The translations under genes and the position numbers were made by a program. The notes under the pieces were generated by a model. That model had not been told where the DNA came from. It saw only the letters and a list, made by a program, of their open reading frames with translations, and did not search any database. 64,000 nucleotides of DNA from Dyella humicola (lineage in GTDB: Bacteria > Pseudomonadota > Gammaproteobacteria > Xanthomonadales > Rhodanobacteraceae), in contig NZ_JAPDPC010000005.1 in NCBI RefSeq assembly GCF_026283945.1, positions 58,729 through 122,728 on the forward strand, written 5' to 3'. Positions 59,647-64,000 of this stretch are shown in pieces. The stretch's first letter is position 1. Each line of letters begins with the position of its first letter.

Positions 59647-59710
59647 ATTTGCGCTTCCCCTAAACCTGCTTTTCTGTTTTTAAAAGAAGTTCTGTAGTGG
59701 TAGTAGGCGG

Positions 59711-59719
59711 CGTGGATAA
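59711..59719 (-). promoter_or_regulatory. DnaA box (one mismatch)
   Basis: On the minus strand it reads TTATCCACG, one base from the consensus TTATCCACA, beside the AT-rich tract. Confidence 0.75.
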
Positions 59720-59806
59720 CTTTTAAAACGAAAAAAAACCATGAAAATCAACTATTTAGACGATTTTCACGTTGTGTCCTAAAGAGCCTGATGATTGTGG
59801 GTCAAT

Positions 59807-59815
59807 TGTGGATAA
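59807..59815 (-). promoter_or_regulatory. DnaA box (consensus)
   Basis: On the minus strand it reads TTATCCACA, the exact DnaA box, in the dnaA-dnaN gap. Confidence 0.88.
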
Positions 59816-59840
59816 CTGAATCATCCAAATCGTCCACCTA

Positions 59841-59849
59841 TTATCCACA
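59841..59849 (+). promoter_or_regulatory. DnaA box (consensus)
   Basis: The plus strand reads TTATCCACA, an exact DnaA box, 25 bp from the previous box and in the opposite orientation. Confidence 0.88.
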
Positions 59850-59893
59850 GGTTGCCACAGTACTTTTCAAGCGCTTAGTGCACAGCCGCTTGT

Positions 59894-61246
59894 TCAACCG
59901 GTGAGGATGCGGATCAGCTGTTCCCAGTCCTGGCGCATCCGCGTGTCGGTTTCGCACAACTTCTTGATCGTGCGGCAGGCGTGCAGCACCGTGGTGTGGT
60001 CGCGGCCACCGAAAGCGTCGCCAATTTCCGGCAAGCTGTGCTCAGTCAGCTCCTTGGACAGCGACATGGCGATCTGGCGCGGACGCGCCAGTGAACGCAC
60101 GCGGCGCTTGGAGAGCAGGTCCTGCAGGCGCACCTGGTAGTAATCGGCCACGATCTTCTGGATGTTGGGCACCGTTACCGCCTGGGCATGCGTGGCCAGC
60201 AGGTCGCGTAGGGTTTCCTCGGCAAAATCGATGGTGATGGGCTTGCCATAGAAGTTGGCACGCGCCGCCAGTGTGTTGAGCGCGCCTTCAAGGTCGCGCA
60301 CGTTGGAGCGGATGCGCTTGGCCAGCAGCATCGCCACGTTCTCGCTCACCGCGACGCCCTTGTCGTGTGCCTTGGACAGCAGGATCGCCGCGCGCGTCTC
60401 GAAATCCGGCGGCTCGATCGCCACCGACAAGCCCCAGCCCAGGCGGGACTTCAACCGCGGCTCCAGCTTGTCCACTTCCTTGGGATAGCGATCGCAGGTG
60501 AGGATGATCTGCTGCTTGGATTCGAACAACGCGTTGAAGGTATGGAAAAACTCTTCCTGGGTGGTGTCCTTGCCGGCGAAGAACTGGATGTCGTCGATCA
60601 GCAACGCATCCACCGAACGGAAGCGACGCTTGAACTCGTCCATGCTCTTGGTGCGCAGCGCCTCGATCATCGAGCCGACGAACTGCTCGGAACGCAGGTA
60701 CAGCACCTTGAAGTCGGGGTTCTGCTCGCGCATCAGGTTGCCGGCCGCGTGCATCAGATGCGTCTTACCCAGGCCGGTGCCGCCATAGAGCAGCAACGGG
60801 TTGTAGGCGCGGCCAGGATTCATCGCCACCTGCATGGCGGCCGCCTTGCCCAACTGGTTGGACTTGCCTTCGACGAAGGTTTCGAAGGTGTAGTGCGGGT
60901 CCAGGTTGTGGTTGAAACTGGCGGGCACCGGCTCGGCAACGGCCGGCGCTACCTTGGCCGGCGCGGTTACGGCCGGAGCCGCCTTGCCACTGGCGTTGGC
61001 ACGCGGAGAACTGGAGCCAACTTCCAGCCGCACCGTCAGCTCATGGCCGGTAAGCTGGCTGATCACGGTCTCGATGCGAGCCAGGTAGCGTTCGCGCACC
61101 GTGTCCAAGGTGTAGGGATTGGGCGCAAACAACTGCAAACCATGGGTGTCGTCGCGCGCCTGCAGTGGCATCAGCCACGTATGCAGGTCTTCGGCGTTCA
61201 ATTCGCCTTCGAGACGCTCGAGACAGCGCCGCCACAGGTCACTCAT
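59894..61246 (-). CDS. dnaA: Chromosomal replication initiator protein DnaA
   Basis: DnaA binds the origin and opens DNA to start replication. The 450-residue protein has the N-terminal domain I ([14 protein letters not shown]), an alanine/proline-rich linker (about residues 80-115), an AAA+ domain with Walker [10 protein letters not shown] and Walker B LLIDD, and the C-terminal DNA-binding domain with the signature [15 protein letters not shown]. Length is typical. It lies upstream of dnaN and divergent from rpmH, with DnaA-box variants in its promoter region. Confidence 0.98.
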   Translation of the reverse strand: MSDLWRRCLERLEGELNAEDLHTWLMPLQARDDTHGLQLFAPNPYTLDTVRERYLARIETVISQLTGHELTVRLEVGSSSPRANASGKAAPAVTAPAKVAPAVAEPVPASFNHNLDPHYTFETFVEGKSNQLGKAAAMQVAMNPGRAYNPLLLYGGTGLGKTHLMHAAGNLMREQNPDFKVLYLRSEQFVGSMIEALRTKSMDEFKRRFRSVDALLIDDIQFFAGKDTTQEEFFHTFNALFESKQQIILTCDRYPKEVDKLEPRLKSRLGWGLSVAIEPPDFETRAAILLSKAHDKGVAVSENVAMLLAKRIRSNVRDLEGALNTLAARANFYGKPITIDFAEETLRDLLATHAQAVTVPNIQKIVADYYQVRLQDLLSKRRVRSLARPRQIAMSLSKELTEHSLPEIGDAFGGRDHTTVLHACRTIKKLCETDTRMRQDWEQLIRILTG

Positions 61247-61331
61247 GGATAGTCTTCAACCACTGGATGGAGCGCTTACGCGCGGGGTGGACCGGGAAGT
61301 CTAGCAGCACGAACCCTCCCAGTCGGCACGG

Positions 61332-61352
61332 ATATCCACATGGATATCCACA
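61332..61352 (+). promoter_or_regulatory. Paired DnaA-box variants upstream of dnaA
   Basis: ATATCCACA occurs at 61332-61340 and again at 61344-61352, a direct repeat with 12-bp period in the dnaA-rpmH gap. Each differs from the consensus box by one base. They may mediate DnaA autoregulation or form a second origin element. Confidence 0.65.
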
Positions 61353-61404
61353 GGAATTCAACAGTCTTCTGTCAAGCCCACCAACCCGCCCCAAGTGAGC
61401 CGAT

Positions 61405-61434
61405 TTGACAGAGGGCGCCAGTACTCCGCATACT
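61405..61434 (+). promoter_or_regulatory. Sigma-70 promoter of rpmH
   Basis: TTGACA (-35) and CATACT (-10) are separated by 18 bp, with the -10 hexamer four of six bases from consensus. It lies about 38 nt upstream of the rpmH ATG and fits a strong ribosomal-protein promoter. Confidence 0.75.
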
Positions 61435-61471
61435 CTCCAACCTTTTTATCACTTTAACTTCGGACGAAGCT

Positions 61472-61609
61472 ATGTCGAAGCGAACCTTCCAGCCAAGCAA
61501 GCTCAAGCGCGCCCGTACCCACGGCTTCCGCGCCCGCATGGCGACGGCCGACGGCCGCAAGATCCTGAACGCGCGTCGCGCCAAGGGTCGTAAGCGCCTG
61601 ATCCCGTAA
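61472..61609 (+). CDS. rpmH: 50S ribosomal protein L34
   Basis: The 45-residue basic protein begins [20 protein letters not shown] and ends KGRKRLIP, with the L34 motif [19 protein letters not shown]. It is a component of the large ribosomal subunit. It was too short for most ORF cut-offs but is unmistakable. It lies just ahead of rnpA (14 bp), the conserved rpmH-rnpA pair. Confidence 0.97.
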   Translation: MSKRTFQPSKLKRARTHGFRARMATADGRKILNARRAKGRKRLIP

Positions 61610-61623
61610 GCGGTACGCACATC

Positions 61624-62022
61624 ATGCGTGCCGCCGGCCTGCCGCGCGAGGCGCGGCTCCGCCGCGCCGGTGATTTTGCCGCTCTGCGTCATGCCAGCGG
61701 CCGCTTCGGCGGCCGCTGTTTTTCTGTGCGCTATAAGGTCAACACGCTCGGTCAGCCCCGTCTGGGCCTGGCCATCTCCAAGCGCGTGTCCAAGCGTGCC
61801 GTGGAACGCAACCGCATCAAGCGCCTGGTACGCGAATCTTTCCGGCGTGCCCGCCTTGAGCTTCCGCCCGTCGACCTCATGGTGATGGCACGCGACCAGG
61901 CATCGGGTCTCCCAGGCCCGGAATTGCTGGCCGAGCTCCAGGTGCTGTGGAAAAAACTGCGGTCGTTCACGCCCGAGGTCACATTGAAGCCGGGCGACAC
62001 GGCCGGCACAATCGCGCGTTGA
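61624..62022 (+). CDS. rnpA: Ribonuclease P protein component
   Basis: RnpA is the protein subunit of RNase P, which matures tRNA 5' ends. The 132-residue basic protein has the RNR signature in KRVSKRAVERNRIKRLVRE and the RLGLAISKR-like strand (PRLGLAISK). It is coupled to rpmH upstream and followed by yidC after 61 bp. The YidD gene that often lies between rnpA and yidC in gammaproteobacteria is absent here. Confidence 0.96.
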   Translation: MRAAGLPREARLRRAGDFAALRHASGRFGGRCFSVRYKVNTLGQPRLGLAISKRVSKRAVERNRIKRLVRESFRRARLELPPVDLMVMARDQASGLPGPELLAELQVLWKKLRSFTPEVTLKPGDTAGTIAR

Positions 62023-62083
62023 CCATTTATCCCTCTCGTCCTCCGCGGCCCGGCGTCGCCGCATTTACCGGATCTGCTCCGCG

Positions 62084-63790
62084 ATGAATCAAACGCGTAC
62101 GTTCCTCATCTTCGCCCTGCTGGCCGTGGCCTACATGTTGTTCATGGCCTGGGAGAAGGATTACGCCCCGCAGCCCCCGGCTGCTGTCGCTGCGTCTTCC
62201 ACGACTGCCACGCCTGCGATTGCCGATAGCAGCGTACCGGGCGCGACGGCTTCCGCGTCCGCGACGACACCTGCCGCCGTTCCTGGCAGCGTGAACGAGG
62301 CTTCGGCCCAGCTGATCAGCGTGACCAACGACGTGCTGCGCCTGACCATCGATACACGTGGCGGCAGCGTAGTGCGTTCGGAACTGCTGACCTTCCGGGA
62401 GGAGCCGCGCACGCGCCGCAATCCCGATCCTGCACCGGTGCGTCTGCTCAACGATGAGCGCGAGCATTTCTTCGTGTCGCAGAGTGGCCTGGTCAGCAAC
62501 CAGGGCGAGGCGCCTGATCATCGCGCCGTGTTCCAGGCCGCACAGACCAGCTACGCGCTGAGCCAGGGTCAGGACGAACTGAAGGTCGACCTCACCTGGC
62601 AGGATGCGGCCGGCCTCAAGGTCACCAAGACCTATACGCTCAAGCGCGGCAGCTTTGTCGTGGCGGTGGATCAGAAGATCGAGAACGGCGGTGCCGCCGC
62701 CTGGCAGGGCAATGCCTACCTGCAGCTGCAGCGCGTCGCGCCCGTGCAGGAGCGGACCTGGTGGCAGAACATCAGCGACCCGTCCTCGCGCAGCTTCTTC
62801 GGTGCCGCTTGGTTCAGCCCCGAGGACAAGTTCGAATCGCTCGCCTTCTCCGATTTCAAGAAGCCGCGGGAGCGCGTGATCACCGGCGGCTGGTCGGCGA
62901 TGTTGCAGCACTACTTCTTCGTCGCCTGGATCCCGCAGGCACAGGACCGCAACACCTTCAGCACCAGCGTGATCAACCCGGATACGGCCCAGCCGATCTA
63001 TCTGGTCCGCGCGGTGGGTCCATCGCTCAATGTGGCGCCGGGCCAGAGTCTGACCACGACTTCGCGCATGTATATCGGTCCGAAGCTGCAGGGCACCTTG
63101 GACCAGGTGGCGCCGGGTCTGGACCTGATCACCAACTACGGCTGGCTCACCGTGGTGGCGGAGCCGCTGCACTGGCTGCTGTCCAAGCTGCACGCCCTCA
63201 CCGGCAACTGGGGCGTGGCCATCATCCTGTTGGTGCTGGGCCTGAAGGCCGCGCTGTGGAAGCTCACGGCGGCGCAGTTCCGCTCGGGCGCCAAGATGCG
63301 CAAGCTGCAGCCGCGCGTGAACGCCCTGAAGGAGCGTTACGGCGACGACAAGATGAAGATGCAGCAGGCCATGATGGAGCTGTACAAGAAGGAGAAGGTC
63401 AACCCGATGTCGGGCTGCCTCCCCGTGCTTGTCACCATGCCGGTGTTCTTCGGCCTGTACCGCGTGTTGATGGAGACCGTGGAGCTGCGGCACTCGCCGT
63501 TCTTTGGCTGGATCCATGACTTGTCGGCGCCCGATCCGTTCTTCGTGCTGCCGGTGCTCTACGTGCTGGTGATGCTGGCCACCCAGTGGCTGTCGCCGTC
63601 GGCGGCGGGCATGGACCCGGCGCAGCAAAAGATGATGAAGGTGATGCCGGTGCTGTTCGGCGTGATGTTCTTCTTCTTCCCGGCGGGCCTGGTGCTGTAC
63701 TGGGTCGTCAATGGCGCGACCAGCCTGGCGCAGCAGTGGTACATCACCCGCAGCGTCGACCGCGCGGAAGAGAAAGCCAAGGCAGCCTGA
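62084..63790 (+). CDS. yidC: Membrane protein insertase YidC
   Basis: YidC inserts and folds inner-membrane proteins, alone or with SecYEG. The 568-residue protein has an N-terminal transmembrane segment (TFLIFALLAVAYMLFMAW), a large periplasmic beta-domain (about residues 60-335) and the C-terminal five-helix insertase core with GLKAALWKLTAAQFRSGAKM and QQKMMKVMPVLFGVMFFFFPAGLVLYWVVN. It is the Gram-negative long form. A terminator follows. The next expected gene in this order (mnmE) would lie beyond the window. Confidence 0.96.
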   Translation: MNQTRTFLIFALLAVAYMLFMAWEKDYAPQPPAAVAASSTTATPAIADSSVPGATASASATTPAAVPGSVNEASAQLISVTNDVLRLTIDTRGGSVVRSELLTFREEPRTRRNPDPAPVRLLNDEREHFFVSQSGLVSNQGEAPDHRAVFQAAQTSYALSQGQDELKVDLTWQDAAGLKVTKTYTLKRGSFVVAVDQKIENGGAAAWQGNAYLQLQRVAPVQERTWWQNISDPSSRSFFGAAWFSPEDKFESLAFSDFKKPRERVITGGWSAMLQHYFFVAWIPQAQDRNTFSTSVINPDTAQPIYLVRAVGPSLNVAPGQSLTTTSRMYIGPKLQGTLDQVAPGLDLITNYGWLTVVAEPLHWLLSKLHALTGNWGVAIILLVLGLKAALWKLTAAQFRSGAKMRKLQPRVNALKERYGDDKMKMQQAMMELYKKEKVNPMSGCLPVLVTMPVFFGLYRVLMETVELRHSPFFGWIHDLSAPDPFFVLPVLYVLVMLATQWLSPSAAGMDPAQQKMMKVMPVLFGVMFFFFPAGLVLYWVVNGATSLAQQWYITRSVDRAEEKAKAA

Positions 63791-63808
63791 GCGTCGCCTG
63801 GCTTCGGA

Positions 63809-63840
63809 GAAAAAGGCCGCTGATGCGGCCTTTTTCTTTT
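63809..63840 (+). terminator. Rho-independent terminator of rpmH-rnpA-yidC
   Basis: AAAAAGGCCGC/GCGGCCTTTTT forms an 11-bp stem with a TGAT loop and a T-rich tail, 19 nt after the yidC stop codon. Confidence 0.9.
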
Positions 63841-63884
63841 CGGGCCCACTGACGTCACCCCAGCAGCACCTCACCCCACATCGT

Positions 63885-64000
63885 TCGTCATCCCAGCGAA
63901 AGCTGGAGGCGCTTCTCAACAGCCGCAGGGCTGGTCATCCAGTGCCTTTGCGGCAGATGGCCAGAGCGAAAGACGCTGGATGACCAGCCCTGCGGCTGTT
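63885..64000. repeat. REP-like composite repeat with perfect 25-bp inverted arms
   Basis: A CGTCATCCCAGCGAAAGCTGG unit begins the region; arms at 63918-63942 and 63976-64000 are perfect reverse complements of 25 bp with a 33-bp spacer. The right arm reaches the window edge, so the repeat may extend further. It contains the core GCTGGTCATCCAG related to the repeats at 6004 and 27778. Confidence 0.8.

Larger units (their letters stand above)
59647..59893. other. oriC: Candidate origin of replication (dnaA-dnaN gap)
   Basis: The 247-bp gap is markedly AT-rich compared with its surroundings, with runs such as TTTTTAAAA and GAAAAAAAACC at 59675-59740 that could melt first. It holds three DnaA boxes: TTATCCACG at 59711-59719 (minus), TTATCCACA at 59807-59815 (minus) and TTATCCACA at 59841-59849 (plus). 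It lies where the gene direction and housekeeping cluster predict the origin. Experimental origin mapping would be needed to separate it from the dnaA-rpmH gap. Confidence 0.75.

Overview
The window is a GC-rich gammaproteobacterial chromosome segment spanning the replication origin. The order gyrB-recF-dnaN-dnaA on the minus strand, then rpmH-rnpA-yidC on the plus strand, with a TPR protein, tonB-exbB-exbD-exbD and pdxJ beyond gyrB, is the arrangement I know from Xanthomonadales. Gene content and protein character suggest Rhodanobacteraceae (Dyella/Rhodanobacter/Luteibacter-like), but genus is inference. I saw no tRNA, rRNA, CRISPR array, prophage or insertion sequence. Almost all coding sequence is housekeeping or ordinary accessory gene content.

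Layout. 1-4 kb: a secreted ATP-dependent DNA ligase, glutamine synthetase with a clear sigma-54 promoter and an NtrC-like site, and undecaprenyl-diphosphatase. 4-12 kb: a LysR regulator divergent from a three-gene RND efflux operon that ends in a translationally coupled short-chain dehydrogenase. 12-15 kb: a minus-strand run of small envelope proteins behind an AI-2E-type permease (two uncharacterised or holin-like proteins, DUF883/YqjD, DUF1328). 15-19 kb: PEBP-like protein, sorbosone-dehydrogenase-like beta-propeller, DUF3224, YheT hydrolase and PlsC-type acyltransferase. 19-21 kb: Lrp-type regulator divergent from phenylalanine hydroxylase, then OmpW. 21-23 kb: a RES/Xre toxin-antitoxin pair. 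23-31 kb: DUF885, SulP permease, WYL regulator, GST, a 67-residue orphan, a DJ-1/PfpI protein and fructose bisphosphatase. 31-39 kb: patatin lipoprotein, S9 peptidase, a SufR-like cysteine-rich regulator with its helical periplasmic partner, PA0069-type radical SAM protein and a membrane-anchored patatin.

39-49 kb forms an acetate/carboxylate block: an MHS-family transporter and a DcaP-like porin on the minus strand, divergent from acs, which is followed by a CrbR-type LuxR response regulator and, convergently, a CrbS-type hybrid kinase fused to a sodium:solute symporter. In other gammaproteobacteria CrbS/CrbR activates acs. 49-50.7 kb holds a phosphopantetheinyl transferase and pdxJ. 50.7-54.6 kb is the TonB energy-transduction operon plus a TPR protein. 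54.8-64 kb is the origin region, with DnaA boxes in both the dnaA-dnaN and the dnaA-rpmH gaps.

Regulatory DNA gives some of the most specific observations: the glnA sigma-54/NtrC architecture, palindromes upstream of the efflux operon, upstream of acs and near the TPR gene, and REP-like inverted repeats, one of which sits inside the efflux operon. No wholly new system stands out. The best candidates for follow-up are the SufR-like regulator/periplasmic helical protein pair, the membrane-patatin fusion, the DJ-1 protein lacking its cysteine with its 67-residue neighbour, and the RES/Xre pair with a hairpin between its genes.
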